NCBI GenBank assembly: GCA_004123355.1
Contig: SCHM01000004.1
Span: forward strand, 1,054,001-1,118,000
Length of the DNA stretch: 64,000 nucleotides
Direction of reading: 5' to 3'
DNA from: Amphirosellinia nigrospora
Taxonomy: Eukaryota > Ascomycota > Sordariomycetes > Xylariales > Xylariaceae
The notes beneath the pieces were generated by a model, which saw only the letters and a list, made by a program, of their open reading frames with translations, was not told the DNA's origin and did not search any database. Position numbers and translations under genes: made by a program. Below are positions 23,351-36,006 of this stretch, piece by piece. Within the stretch, counting starts at the first letter, position 1; every line of letters starts with the position of its first letter.

Positions 23351-24791
23351 TCAAGGGGTATATGACGTCGAAAGTTCCTCTCGCTTTTTTTCTTTTTTGG
23401 AATCGGATCTAGTGATTCCCAACCCATGCTTCGCTTTTGACAGGATGTTCTTGACTCTCGGGACTGGCGAGACGGTACCTTGGTAATCTATCTGGCTGAG
23501 AATCTCCGTGAACCCCGGAGGCGGTTTACGGATGCTGTGGGATGAGGTACGTCGCAGTGAACCAAACCTACCGAGCCCTGCGCCTCGCTTCTGCGGCGTA
23601 GTGCTGGACTCATTGGCTTTCTGCGACGGAATCGAGCTCGTACGTATAGGATAGGGAGTCTTGACGTATTCGTCTTGCGTTTCGGACTTCTCTCCGAGTT
23701 GAAGCGGAGGGGGTACTCGTAACTGACCAGTTCTGGATCTATTCGATGAGAACGTATCAATCCTGTGTAGTGCAAAAGTGATCTTGGGTTCTCCTGTAGG
23801 TGTACCACTGTCTTGAATGGGGCTTTGTTCATCACCGTTGTGCGTTGACGGTGCATACATATGTGGTTGCACCGTCTGGCGTCCAGATGTGTCGAGGCCT
23901 CCGATATCTGGCCCGGGCTCGCCAAAATCCCAATCAAGACCAGGACTGAGGGGGCTGCCTGGATCACTATGCCGAAGGGTCGTCATTGGTAGTTGGGTAG
24001 GCAGAATTCTAGAAAAGGCATCATCCGGAAAACTACTCTCATTTGGAGCCTCGGTCGAGGAATCTGGTTCATCCTCCTCGTCGGAAGAGGTATCGTCAAA
24101 CCACGACTCGTTCTCCATAGATGCTCGACCCTCCTCAAAAGATTCCTGTCTTTCAGAGCGTTCAGAGAGTGGCGATACGACATGGTTTCCCCAGCTCGCT
24201 TCCGCGGGCGTTTGGAGAGGACTAACCAGCTCATCCCCATTCGCCCACATGGATAGTAGCTTAGAATCCGGACGTTGTGGCCGGGGGGAGACGAGGGGAG
24301 GGTACTCATACGATCTCGAATCTTGCGGTATCATTATTTCTGGCAACTCCACCATTGTCGACCCATCTTCATCTATTCCGCCACCAAAGGTAGAGCGCTT
24401 GCGTCCATAGTTCAGCCCTGTGGGAAACGATAGATGCTCTGGGGTGTGCTGGAGTGAATGGATTTCTTTGGGATCATATATCGACGAAGTATGTGACTGA
24501 CGTCGCGGCGGTGGTGGAGGTAAGGCTCGAGACATGTACTGGTTAACGTCTTGAGGCGGTGAATAGTGGTGATGCCTAATTGTCCCTAATGCCTCGTCCC
24601 TCAGCGTTTGTGAGGACCTATCAAAGTATTCTGACATGTTCTGCTGCAAACAAGATCCTCCAACATAATCCGATGCATCGTTTTGAAGTGATATGTTGGC
24701 CTGCGTGTAGGATGCTGCCCTCGAGTAAAAGCCCTCAAGAAAGTAGTTAACCCCTCTCGAGAGTCGACAAAGACTGACTGGCCTTCATCAT
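23351..24791 (-). CDS. Ser/Pro-rich conserved fungal protein, function unknown
   Basis: A continuous frame of over 430 codons from MSEYFDRSSQTLRDEALGTI (ATG at 24637) to the stop at 23351. It is Ser/Pro-rich and probably disordered, with a polyproline run (RALPPPPPRRQ), an acidic stretch (DDTSSDEEDEPDSS) and a compact C-terminal block (GFTEILSQIDYQG, then RVKNILSKAKHGLGI) that looks conserved. The same frame is open upstream through NYFLEGFYSRAASYTQANIS, and an ATG ATG at 24791 opens MMKASQSLSTLERG. One or two missing bases at the GGGG run near 24749 would fuse these into a better N-terminus, so I place the start at 24791 as the likelier one. Basic tail KKEKKREEL. No enzyme motif; possibly a scaffold or polarity factor, but that is a guess. 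Confidence 0.72.
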
Positions 24792-26719
24792 GACGTATAG
24801 GGGATTTTCTTTCAAGCCGAATTTACTAGGTTTGAAGAGTCGAGATTCTTTGTGGAGAGCCTCTATCAAAGCGCGATGAAGCGACGCCAATATACACCTG
24901 TACTACATGTAACGTGCTGTCTTTGTTCTGTCGAAAGCCGACCCACGATATGAGAACATATGTTTTGTAGTGCAAATATCAAACCTAGAATTCTTTTTTT
25001 TTTTTTTTTTTTCAAAAAAGGTCCAGCCCAAAGAGTGAAAAATGACGTAGAGACACTATGCAGCACCTGGCATATCATTGTGAGTTGTATGAATGACCAA
25101 TAGCATAAGGGTGGTAGCAATTAAATCTAGCTTGTCTTATGTACACACCAAGCAACAGTGATTTCAGTATTACGTTGGCTAGTTCCTGCTATCGGACTTG
25201 ATTCTTCTGGCGTTGCTAAAGATTCTGTTAGACTATGCAAGGTGAAGTGTATAAAGGATAGTAGCAAAAGTCACTTTTGCTCATCTAGTTTGTCATGTTT
25301 TTGAGATTAATCATGTATGTATGAACTTCGAGTCATACTTTAGCGATGAACAATAGAACTAGTCTCATGACTGAGCTTCGTGGATTTTGTTATTTGTTGT
25401 ATGTCTGGACGTAATATACTCAAGTCGGTTCACGAACGGGCAAAGTAGTTGCGATCATCGTTCCGTCCACAAGACTCTAAAATATTACGGGCAAAGTGAT
25501 CTATATAAAGTGGTAGGTGATGACCTGCCATAGCATGACAAAGCAAGAAGGAATTGCTGGTGACAATAGTCATGTCCCGTGACCAGGTCTTGAGGGCGGG
25601 GTGTTCATGTCATTACACCATGTTAAAACTGAGATATAATTTGCAATGACTCGGATTAATACAAGAGAATAGACGTATTGAAAACAGCGTATTGAACAAG
25701 CGAGCGAGATATTGGTTTTGGAGTTCATCCATGTAAGAAACTTAGCAGCCAGCAATTGAAGAGTCAGGCGTCTTCACCTGTGTATTAGGTAACCGCAAGC
25801 TACCTAAGTGTTAAAATAACATATCACAATGTTGTTCGATGTGGAGTTTTGATATTATTAGAATCGTCTCTCTTGGATTGAAGGCGGGAGAATAAAGCGA
25901 CTTCCTTCTGGGGTTGATTACGCAAGGTTAGAGACCGTGGCTAAGGCATTATGCACCGCCTTTGCCCACCTGCACCTGGACACTCCACCAGCTGCGCCTT
26001 CAGCGTGATGTGGCTTGTGACCTGGTCGTCCGCGAACTGGTGAGGAGATCTGGTGATCCTTTGAGGGCATCATCATGCTACAGTAGTGCACGTCCCTACT
26101 CCCAACTGCTCTACCCGGATCCCGGGTGGACACGATGACTCCATCCAATGGGCCTAATCATCCGCTAAACCAGACCCTCACTCAGTTGAGCAATGTACAG
26201 GGTACCTATCTCGGGTTGTGCCACCCGAATAATACGCCGCCATGTAGGGCTGCATGCCCGTGTCCGCCCGTGTACATAGTACAGCGAATGTGGAACTCCA
26301 GAGGTAACCCTTCGAGGCAACAGACAGCCCAGAGGCGCCTATGGATGGGCAGGCTATACCGAATCCCCATGATGTCCGCCAAGAACAACTCCACCCGTGG
26401 AGGCAGCTTCTCGCATCCCCGTTTTTTTAGCGACTTTCTTTGCACCCATTCGCATAAGACCCGACACGCTCTGTCTGGACTCAGGAACCGCTATCCAGGC
26501 TGCTACCCTTCGATTCGTCGTCTTGCCTTTTTACTGTTCTAACATCCAACTATCCAAGGCACAATTTGCATACCACGTCTCGGAACTCGCTTCCTGCCTA
26601 GCATAGCGTATCATACCATACCCGATCGAAGATTCTGAATAGCTCTGCTGCTGTGCCGTATACTCTCACTACTACGACTATTATATACATACGGGCTGCT
26701 GTCCGGCATAGACGCAGCC
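24792..26719. other. 1.9 kb intergenic, no gene seen
   Basis: Divergent region between the Ser/Pro-rich gene and the CHK2 kinase. The left and middle parts are AT-rich with a long T tract (24994-25012); the right third (25,900-26,700) is GC-richer and CT-rich near the kinase start. Open frames at 25,918-26,545 overlap on both strands and show no family features. Confidence 0.5.
24994..25012. repeat. Poly-T tract of 19 bases
   Basis: Nineteen T in a row followed by CAAAAAAGG. Given the homopolymer length errors elsewhere in this sequence, the true length is unreliable. Confidence 0.8.
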
Positions 26720-29013
26720 ATGGCTCCGCGTGAGAAGAGCCAATTGAAGCGTGCGAGAGTCTGTCACCCAAACCCGTCTGTTGTTGTCGCCGACCACTCT
26801 TGTTAATAATGCCCGTTATCAGGAGTCACCGAATTACCAAAAAGCGACCTTGCTAAGAAGCCGAGGCGGTCGGAGCGTCTGTCCCATAAGCCCGACACCG
26901 GCGTCGACAAAGGCGCCGACAAGCTCAAGACCCCCATCATCACGAACCAGCTCCCCTCGCCCGTCACCCACTTGACCGACAGCAACGAAATCTACAAGGA
27001 GCCCACCGCCGAACCACCCGAGGGCCGCCCTAGCCAAGTCACCCATCGCACTCCCGAAGAGACCTTCTCCCAGGCCCAGCGCTTGTCCTCGCCGCCCCAA
27101 GACACCCAGGCCTTCCCGACCTCGCAGTTTGTCGACGCCAACGGTGCCTTATCCGACCAAGTTGAGGACGAGGTGAAAGAGGGCGTCTGGGCTATCTCTT
27201 CCCCCTCGACCCTCGATATGGCGGTAGATGTGTCGTGCTAAAGAAGCGCAGCACATGCCCGAAATCCAAAGACGTTGACGACGCTGTGGACTCAAAAGAG
27301 CGCGGGAAATGCGCCTTAGAGAAGGAGGAGGCGTACGAGAAACGAAGACCAAGGGAGGCGTGCCATCGGGTGGGTATCTGATAGGGCGTCATCCGGAATG
27401 TGGTAAGTTCACCCAATACTGCTGCTGGGGCTGCCGTGGCCATCCTCGGACACAACCATCTAATCTAGTGTGTAGACGTTATGATCGACGATCCTGTGGT
27501 TTCAAATCGCCACTGTCTCCTATTCACCGAAAACAAGGGCGACGACTCTGTCGCCATTGTGGAGGACCTGTCGAGCAATGGCACCTTCGTCAACGAGGCC
27601 ATAGTTGGTCGCAACCAACGGCGCGAGCTACAAGAACAGGACGAGATCGCAGTCATGGACAAAGCCCGTTTTATCTTCCGCTATCCTCGCAGTCGCATTT
27701 CAAGTGGCTTTTTACAACAGTACACTCTACTTGAGCGTCTAGGCAAAGGTCATTTTGCCGAGGTCTTCCTCTGTGTCGAGAAGTCTACAGGTCATCGTTA
27801 TGCCGTCAAAATATTTACCAAGCACCCTGGTATGGAAGAGCGATCCAAGATGGATGGCTTGCAACAGGAGATAGCAGTCTTGATGGGTGTCAGCCACCCG
27901 AATGTTCTATGTCTTAAAGACACATTTAACGAGAAGAATGCTGTATATCTAGTGTTGGAGCTGGCACCTGAAGGCGAGCTATTCAACCATATTGTAGCGA
28001 AGCAGAAGCTTTCTGAAGATGAGACGAGGAAGTTATTCTCCCAGTTATTTCAGGGATCAAATATCTGGTACGTTTGCAGCGCCCAACCACCGTCTTCTAC
28101 TGTTTTTGTCGTGCTAACGCTCCCAAGCATGACCGCAACATTGTCCACCGCGACATCAAACCCGAGAATATACTTCTCGTAGACAAAGAAGTCCACGTCA
28201 AACTTGCGGATTTTGGCCTTGCTAAGATTATCGGCGAGGAATCATTCACTACAACACTTTGTGGCACACCAAGCTATGTTGCGCCCGAGATCCTAGCCGA
28301 AGGGCGCCACAGAAAATATACCAAAGCTGTCGATATCTGGTCTCTCGGAGTTGTCTTATATATATGTCTATGCGGTTTTCCACCTTTCTCAGATGAGCTA
28401 TATAGTCGCGAATTTCCCTATACACTATCGCAACAAATCAAGAGCGGGCGATTCGACTACCCTTCTCCATACTGGGACTCCGTCGGAGACCCAGCACGTA
28501 AGTCTACACTTCTCGTGAGCTGCAGCAAGACGCTAACCACAAGTAGTCGACCTCATTGATCGTATGCTGGTGGTTGATCCTGAAAAGCGATTCAGTATCG
28601 ATGAATGTCTACAGCATCCATGGCTGACTCAAAAAATGCCTGGGGTCGCTGATAGCACCAATGGTCTTGTAGACGGGATTGGTGGCCTCGATATGAATCG
28701 CCGGGGAGTGGTTCGCGAACGAACTTTGCTAAGCTCCATCAACTCAGTCCATATAACGCGGAAAGTTCCCCTGGGCCCGAACTCAAAACAGCCACTCAAG
28801 ATCTTTGAGAAAAACCCAACCGCCAAAGCCAAGACTGGGCCGGCAGAAGCCCGACCCGACGACCAACGAGCACCAGAAGAGTTTGCACAGTTGGGTGGGA
28901 AAGGCGATCAGCAGCTTTTTGGAGACGATGATAACACTTTCTATTCCACATCCGAGGCTACAGCCGCAAAAGCCGGAAAACCTAAGGAGAAGGGCAAGGC
29001 TAACGGCAAATAA
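26720..29013 (+). CDS. prd-4: CHK2-type checkpoint kinase (PRD-4/Rad53 family)
   Basis: Nuclear Ser/Thr kinase of the DNA-damage checkpoint; in Neurospora the orthologue PRD-4 also resets the circadian clock. Exons end or begin at 27402/27476, 28067/28128 and 28497/28547, each with GTAAGT- or GTACGT-type donors. FHA domain: GYLIGRHPEC, DDPVVSNRHCLL, SSNGTFVN. Kinase domain: LGKGHFAEVF (P-loop), YAVKIF (catalytic Lys), HRDIKPEN (catalytic loop), DFGLAK, GTPSYVAPE (activation segment), ELYSREFPYTLSQQIKSGRF. The tail is basic (KGKANGK). At least three one-base slips are clear: 27189-27192 (GVWGYL.PLD), 27338-27343 (YEKTKTKGG) and 28051-28056 (FQGIKYL), all at runs of three G or A and all restored by one added base; further slips affect the disordered N-terminus before 27,000. 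I chose the ATG at 26720 because it leads directly into the basic MAPREKSQLKRAR. Confidence 0.93.
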
Positions 29014-30544
29014 TAGACAAGAGCTTGCATATTGCTCACTTTTTGGGACATCCTATCGAAATCGGCGTTTAAGCATGGCTATCTATCTGTATATATTGTA
29101 TTATGTTATTAATGTGTCGTCATGTCAGGGCAGAGCGTTTGGCTTGGACTTTTACGCTCTCATTTCTAAACGAGCCACACGACAATCGGTGCGATTGGTG
29201 TGTGAACCAAGTCCTCCATCATCTTGCAACTCCCTCCCGGCATCCTAGCTTAGTTTTCGAGTAATTTGCATTTACTTGGCGGTCTTAATCTATGGATTGT
29301 TAGCACACACTCAAGGCGTATCTAGGAGCGGATCTGGTGTCACGGAGAGAAAAAGTTAACTACTTAGTCTAGGTAGTGCGTTATTTCAGCATCTACATCA
29401 TACAATTAATATTCCCAATATGATATTCTACGAAACGCTAGTGTCTATAATGCGTATCAACATCCTCGTTGATTGTATCTTGATGTCTTATAGAGATACA
29501 CCGAGGAGAGCTCGTCGGTATCTATCGTCATGTGCTCCATCAATACCTACCCTCTTCTATTCTATTCAAGGTTATTGACATAATTAGAGAACAACCCGAC
29601 TGGAGTCCTTGCTCGCAGTTTCAATAAAGCTGTGTATATGCACATCCTAAGCACAACACAAACAACGGCGTTTGTGCGGCTCTTCCTAACGAGTTTATAA
29701 ATAAAAATGATGCACTATTAGACAATTTAAAGCCCAAACAACCTCCGTGGTTACTGCGTCGTACTGCCTTGTTCAATGATCTTTGCGATACATTCACGTA
29801 TTCTACGATTGAGCGTCATGACAGTGGTGGAAGAGCACGCTAATTATATACGATTTTGTCAGTAGACGCAGAGCTAAAGAGGTGCATCGCGTGAGCGATA
29901 CCCGCCATTTATTGTGTTGTGGCAAAATTTATGCTAGTCTATTCGAGCTAGAACAGATATTTTTTATAGCTTTATCCTACCTAGTGATAACCAAAACCGG
30001 TAGAGCAGAACGCTGGAGAGTATCAGAATACAGACTTCGTCTTCAAGGGATTCGAAGATAAGAGTCTCCCGGATCCTCCGCGACGCAGAGATAAACGCCA
30101 CCCGAGGATTTAGGCCACGCGGTTTCTGACTAACTCGGCTTAGTCGGCGTGGATTATGAGTGCTTCATTGAGGGGCCTGCTTCTAGACTGGCTAAAAACA
30201 GCGAGGAAGGCGTCCAGACTATAATCTCAGCCCTACAATATGAGCCCGATGGTCTGGAACGAAACCCGCCAAGTAGGTTGGCGGATCAGCTCAGCTACGG
30301 TTAGTTTTCAGCTTCATGCAGCGCCACGTCCAATTAGCCTCGAGGGCTTACCGAAGGGCTATCTAAAATGGGCGGCTTTCGCTCTCTTAGGTTTTTGGGA
30401 AATGTAGAATTAAGTATATTGGAACTCTGTCGTTCCAGCTGAATACTGATATAGAAATTTGAGTCATTAATACAAGCCGCGCCATTATTTTCAAGTTATC
30501 TTCAGAGGCAGGCTCAACGTGAAAGCACAGCTGAGAGAGAGAAG
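29014..30544. other. 1.5 kb intergenic, no gene seen
   Basis: Between two genes on the same strand. AT-rich, with many TA steps from 29,340 to 29,720; no coding frame with family features. It must hold the kinase 3' UTR and the promoter of the CorA-like gene. Confidence 0.5.
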
Positions 30545-32389
30545 ATGCAGGCTCTCCGGAAACTAGCTAATATCCCAGATGAGCGATTCAAACCACATTA
30601 TGGGCAACAGGGCACGAGCTGGATCACCTATGTTCACGCGCGAACGTTCGCCTCTACGCGATCGCCAGACTTCAAGCAGTTGGGGGCCACCGAACGAGAC
30701 TTGCTGGGGAAACTCGAGACACTCGAAGATCGAGTGTCAACCAACAGCGATGTAGAAGCAAGCCTGACGCTGGTTTCAATGGGCCGTGACCGGGACGAGA
30801 ATATCCTGATTAAGAAAGACACGTTTATGAAAATCTTCCGCAGCTTCGGTATCGACGCGCGGTTTCTCCAGCTCGTCAAGACGAACCGGTATGGCCTGCA
30901 CTACGACTGGGAGGGCATACGGTGCTCGTACTACATCGGCACGGCGTTGTATATCCTCATGTGGTCGTTCGACAGAACGACGCGCAAGACGAGGGCGATC
31001 TTGCTCCCTCGGGACTTCATCGGCACAGAGGAGCTCGGCTCGCTCCGGCAGCTGATCCAGCTCGAGGTGAACAGGCTGTACTCGCCGTTCCTCCTGGCCT
31101 GGGTCTCGCTCGTCCATCTGAGCAACTGGATGGACGCCAGCACGTACTATTTGCTCACGAGCATACGGCAACTCGAGGAGCTGACGGGTTACGGGCCGTA
31201 CGGGCTGAAGAAGTCCAGCGGCGAGATACCCATCGATCGGCTTACACAGGCTTCGAAGGACATCGGGCACGTGCAGGTAGCCTTAGCAAACCAGCTCCGC
31301 CATGTCACCATCGGGACGACTATTTGCTCGCACATTGCCGCGAGAGTAGTCAAGCTCGCGGACTATGCGGTGGAACCGTACACGCAAATGTGCCAACAGG
31401 AGTTCGAGGAGTTCAACTCGACTATCCCCTCTCTGCAGAGGAGTCTCAATGATTCGAGCGCGTACGTGTATTATCTGCAAGAGAGGATCAGGAGCCAGAA
31501 CACGGTGGTGTACGCGCTCATGACGCAGGCGGATGCGAGGATTAATATCAATTTAGCGAAGGCGAGTAAGGAGCTAGCCGAGGCGGCGAAACGGGATAGC
31601 TCGTCAATGAAATCTATCGCCATCATGGTATGTGTTCATCGACTTGTACCTAAGTCTTCCCTCAAGCCCCCGTGTCTAGTCATCCTTGAAAATGAATAAC
31701 ACGAGCAATCTATACTGACACACTGTACAGACAATGCTCTTCCTCCCAGGGACCTATTTTGCGGCCCTTTGGGCCATCCCATCGCTGAAATGGGGTCAAC
31801 CAGACGTAATACAGCCCGACTTCTGGTGGTACTGGGTGTTCACCGGACCCAGCACCCTTCTCATATTCGCCGTCTGGTTCGGCCTACATAAATGGGGGTT
31901 TCGCCGACCGCGCAAGTTGAGGCTGGGGAGAGATAGCGCCGGGTACGAAGCACTTGACGAAGCCTCTCCCCCTCCTCCTCCGGTGCCCATGAATGCCTAT
32001 CCTACGCCACCACCGCCACCGGTGAAATACACTGCGGCGCCGACGTCGGCTCCCCCGTGATGAGTCTAGGCGATCCCGACATGCCCATGCCTTCGGCGCC
32101 GATGTACTCCGCGCAAATGTATCCTGCACCGCCCAAGGCACAGCAGTACTCAGCGCCGCCCAGAGGAGACGACTACTACGCGCCGCCCGAAGGACAAGAG
32201 TATTACTTGCTACTGCAGCAGTCTAAAGCGGACACCTCTGCTCCGTACCCATATGGTGTGCCCCGAATGCTGACGTCCGGGACTACGGGCTACAACACAA
32301 TACACAGACTTCTGCTATGCCTATGTATTAAGGGGACGCTTGGATGTATTAGTAAGGAGTTGATCGCCGGGGCTATGATCTTTAAATGA
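30545..32389 (+). CDS. CorA-like two-helix membrane protein with Pro/Tyr tail
   Basis: Exon 1 is 30545-31627, the intron GTATGT..TACAG, and exon 2 starts at 31731. A long soluble N-terminal domain contains helical segments (ADARININLAKASKELAE) leading to two C-terminal transmembrane helices: IAIMTMLFLPGTYFAALWA and WWYWVFTGPSTLLIFAVW, separated by PSLKWGQPDVIQ. This is the layout of a large fungal family distantly related to CorA Mg2+ channels, but the channel GMN signature is not present, so Mg2+ transport should not be assumed. The frame stops at 32060 inside a proline-rich tail (APTSAPP). The neighbouring frame carries on with the same composition (APMYSAQMYPAPPKAQQYSA, YYAPPEGQEYY) to 32389, and one extra base in the CCCCC run at about 32051-32055 joins them. 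I therefore annotate the longer form, with the extreme C-terminus uncertain. Confidence 0.78.
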
Positions 32390-32548
32390 GTGCGGCCTTT
32401 GTGATATAGAGCAAATTAAACATTGCATAGCATTGATATTTCTATAACGGTAAATAATCTTTTTCAATACATATAGATGAATTTCAGTCATACTTCTTCG
32501 TATAAGCGTGGCGTTTTTCTGAAGCATTAGTGATATTTTGGTTTTGCC

Positions 32549-33701
32549 TTATAGCTTAGACTTCTCCTTCCGGCCGCTCTTCACATATTTGGAAAACTCG
32601 CCAGTGAGCAGGAAGTCGGGGTATTTCATGTCGGGTCTCGCCCTACACCCATCCCCTTATTCCTCCAGTCGGCTCCATCCACTACAAGGACGTCACCGTT
32701 GACGTAGTTGCCGGCGTCACTGAAAATGTATACAGTAGCATCCGCGATATCACGGACTGAGCCCATTCGGCCGGACGGAATAAGCCTAGCGTACTCTTTG
32801 GTGTCATACTTGTTGCTAGCCAGACGCTCCATTCCCTCGGTGCCTGCGATGGGACCAGGGGCAATCACGTTCGAGGTGACGCCAAAGGGACCGAATTCGA
32901 GGGCCACGGAGCTACTGATGGAGTCGACGGAGGATTTGGCGGCCGCGACGTGGGCTTGCATGGGCATTCCGGCGTAGTGGAACGTCGCTGAGACATAAAT
33001 GATGCGGCCACCAGTGAGGCCATTGCTACTTGGGTTAGGGTTGCGTTTCGCAGACTCGATGAGGTATGGTATCGTCGCCTTGACTGTGTTGTATGTGCCA
33101 AGTACGTCGATGTCCATGACCGTCTTGAAGCCGTTGGAACTGAGGCCCGAGATGGGTGCGACAAAATTGCCTGCCGCGCCAGCACTAAGAGTAAATTAGC
33201 TTACTTGTCAAAAGATTTGATAGGAGCGTTAAGAAAAAAAAATAGGATACGCACATGACAAAGTCAATCGCGCCCAGCTCTTTAACACATCGTTCGGCGG
33301 CCTTAGTCATGCTCTCAGGCTGGTAAAAAAAAAAGTGTCAATAATTGCTCATCTCAAACGATGAGATTAAGGGTTGGGACGTACATCCCGAACGTCACAA
33401 CCGCCAATGCCCAGAACTTTGGCACCTTTCCGGGCCGTAGCAATATCGGCGGCAATAGATTCCGTCTTCTCTACGTTGCGGCCAATAATACAAGCATTGG
33501 CACCGAGGTGAACCATTGCCCTCGTCTGGGCGCTGCAGATAGTGCCAGCACCACCGGTCACGAAAACAACTCGTCCATCTATTCATTGCCGGGCGTTAGT
33601 GATAAAATGTCATTTCCCAGGCTTCTGATAGGACACTGCTACTAACCGAAAATGCCGTCTTTCCAGACGGAACTTAGATAATCAGATCTGGGAATCGGCA
33701 T
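32549..33701 (-). CDS. sps19: Peroxisomal 2,4-dienoyl-CoA reductase (SDR)
   Basis: NADPH-dependent reductase needed to beta-oxidise fatty acids with double bonds at even positions. Four exons: 33701-33647, 33578-33385, 33319-33255, 33184-32549, all in matching phase. The protein starts MPIPRSDYLSSVWKDGIF. The dinucleotide-binding loop is VTGGAGTICSAQTRAM, followed by ACIIGRNVEKTESIAAD, DFVIAGAAGNF (the SDR NAG-like motif as IAGAAGN), YVSATFHYAGMPMQAHVAAAK (active-site region) and VIAPGPIAGTEGMERL. A premature stop after VGRDPT appears near 32640-32643; one added base in the GGG run restores ARPDMKYPDFLLTGEFSKYV and ends the protein in KSKL. SKL is a type 1 peroxisomal targeting signal, which independently supports the corrected frame. 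Confidence 0.92.
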
Positions 33702-36006
33702 GTTGATCTGGCTGAGAGGGACCCGCTGTGTACGACTCGGACAAGGGACTGATGGTGGTGTATGGTCTCAAGTGTAGTTTTACAAGTAGACTCGATCTGG
33801 GTATCACATAGAAACACAAGACTGGATTCGAAGTATTCGATGGTGAGGCAAAGAAAGCTATATAAGTAAGATCCGAAAGACGAAACACCGGGGTTGAAGG
33901 AATGGCATTCGAATCCCTCCGGATTTTAATAAGACGTTCGAAAATCAGAGCTTTACCCAGTAAGTCATTCGCAAGCGAATGCGATTGATTACTTTTCTGT
34001 TGTACTTACAATGCCTCGGCCGACCCACTTTCTCTGCTTGTCGCGGTCCCCTATTGCTCTCGCCTATTGCTTGAAGCGAGCAAGCGAAGCACCTTACCGC
34101 ATGTATTTATCTCGGGTACATAGGTACATGCCTAGGTTAAATACGGACCCGAGGTATGGGCCAATCATGCACCCCGCAAGTGGCACGCTAGGCTAGGTAT
34201 TTTTGCAACAAGTCTCACCGGCTCATGTCCCATATTTCTCGCCAAATTAGGCATGCTTTACGGATATAAAAATATGTAGGTACCTCGTAGAGATGTGTTA
34301 GTACAAGGTACCTTAGTGGAGGCACTAGCCACACGTCAAGCCCCCGCGCACTGCCACATATATTAAGTAATCAACAGGGTTGATCTATCTGGTGATGTAT
34401 CACTAGATCACTAGGTAGTTGGTGCGTAATCCAACACGTTCAGAGCCCGTCTAGGTGAGTATGGTCGTGTGTGGAATCTTGTTCGGAAGGCCCTGAGCAA
34501 GACTCGCTTTTGCATAAGCTACTTAAGGTGCATAGAGCTTGCGTAACCTTTAATACACGTGGCGTGGGAAGTGGCAAACGCCTGTCTGGGTATTTAAGTG
34601 AGTTAGGTACCCGCAGGTCTCTACTTACTATGTATATAAAAGCCCCATTCTCTCCTATTCCCCAGGTATGCTTTCCCATTCCGAAATCACCACTGGCCCT
34701 GAGCCAACAGCTTCTAGCTGGTGACAATGAATATAGGGGAGGTGGGAGGGGGTGACAGGGGGTTTATTCAGAATCTGTTCTCTTCATCACAAGCCGATGA
34801 TGACGAGTACCTAAGGGGAAACTGAGGCTTCTTCTGTTTCATCGGCCACGTTAGATCGCGAAGCCGCCCTGCTACGCAGAGACTATGTTAAATGACTTAC
34901 GATATTGACTACGCGTACTATTGCGCTGAAGAATAGGCTGTGATAAGGGCTTATATAAGAGCTTGGAACAGTATTCATATTTAACTAATAATTCTTTTTG
35001 GGTCTAAAGGGTCTTCGGCTTTCAAGTTCGTCTCCTAATGTAACCCTTCTATTTGCCTTTCCTATAACACTTTAGACCTGGCTTCTACACAAGTATTGTA
35101 GCTAGTGTAATAACGTATTTTAAAAGTTTAACTTGGAAAATCTCGGCGCTTGCGTTACAGAAAAGCCTTTCCCGCCTGCTTTGTATACATATTGTTCAGC
35201 TTAGCTAAGCTATTAATCTATAGCAAGAAGATATCCTAAGGATATATTAGGACCGTCAGGACCTTTAGAAAGGTATGGAGTTACCGCACAAGATCAGTTG
35301 CCTAGTCCGTTTACTAAGATTGAACCGCTTCAAAAACCGTTTCGAGGAACGTTTTCTATACATAGAGGACAGGGTGAGCTGAACCTGAGCAAAAGCGGAA
35401 AGCAAGCTAAGCCTAATTTAGTGTACGTCAGAAAACCTAGAACCAGGTCGAATTCTCGATAACCACACGTTAAACTAGCCGCATGCGGAAGTTAGCCCCA
35501 CTTTAAGATCTAATCTGGCTATTTGATTAGCTAGGTGAACGATATAGCCCCGGTTAAATCTGCAGATTTAGCTACATACGTACCATTAAGATTAAATAAT
35601 ATTTTATTTATTTTAGTAATAACACGTTAAGTTTTGCTTATACAATTGCTAACTTAGAGTTATGTGCTATGTATAGATGGTTATTCGTGGGGTAAACGCT
35701 TCTAAATGCGGCTAGTTTGACGTGTAGAAATCAAAACGTGACGTCCGAGAATCCGACTTGACCTAGAACCTTATCAGCCCACTATCCCCACCAACTCCAC
35801 TATATTTCTGGGTGGATACCTGCCTAACAGGCGCCCAGGCACTGGTGTCATCATACCTAACCAAAGGTAGTACTTACGTACCTGGCCCAACACACCACCA
35901 CCACCATCAACACCAACATCCTCCTCATGCTATTCTCAGCTCTGTACACCAAGTTACCTCAAGGTTAACAACATCGCATATTCATCCTGCTAGCTTGCTG
36001 GGCATC
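33702..36006. other. 2.3 kb intergenic with TA-rich block
   Basis: Divergent region between sps19 and the Atg33-like gene. From about 34,900 to 35,760 it is rich in TA steps and short AT runs (for example taatattttatttatttta near 35,597), with no open frame. This could be an old repeat worn down by repeat-induced point mutation, but no family is recognisable. Several TACCTAGG-type motifs lie at 34,120-34,330. Confidence 0.4.

Noticed and set aside
23817-24410. Long plus-strand frame opposite the Ser/Pro-rich gene
   Set aside because: It is the complement of a biased coding region, with no family motif of its own.
30776-31452. Long frames on both strands inside the CorA-like gene
   Set aside because: GC-rich shadows of the real exon; composition is Arg/Ala/His-rich without domains.
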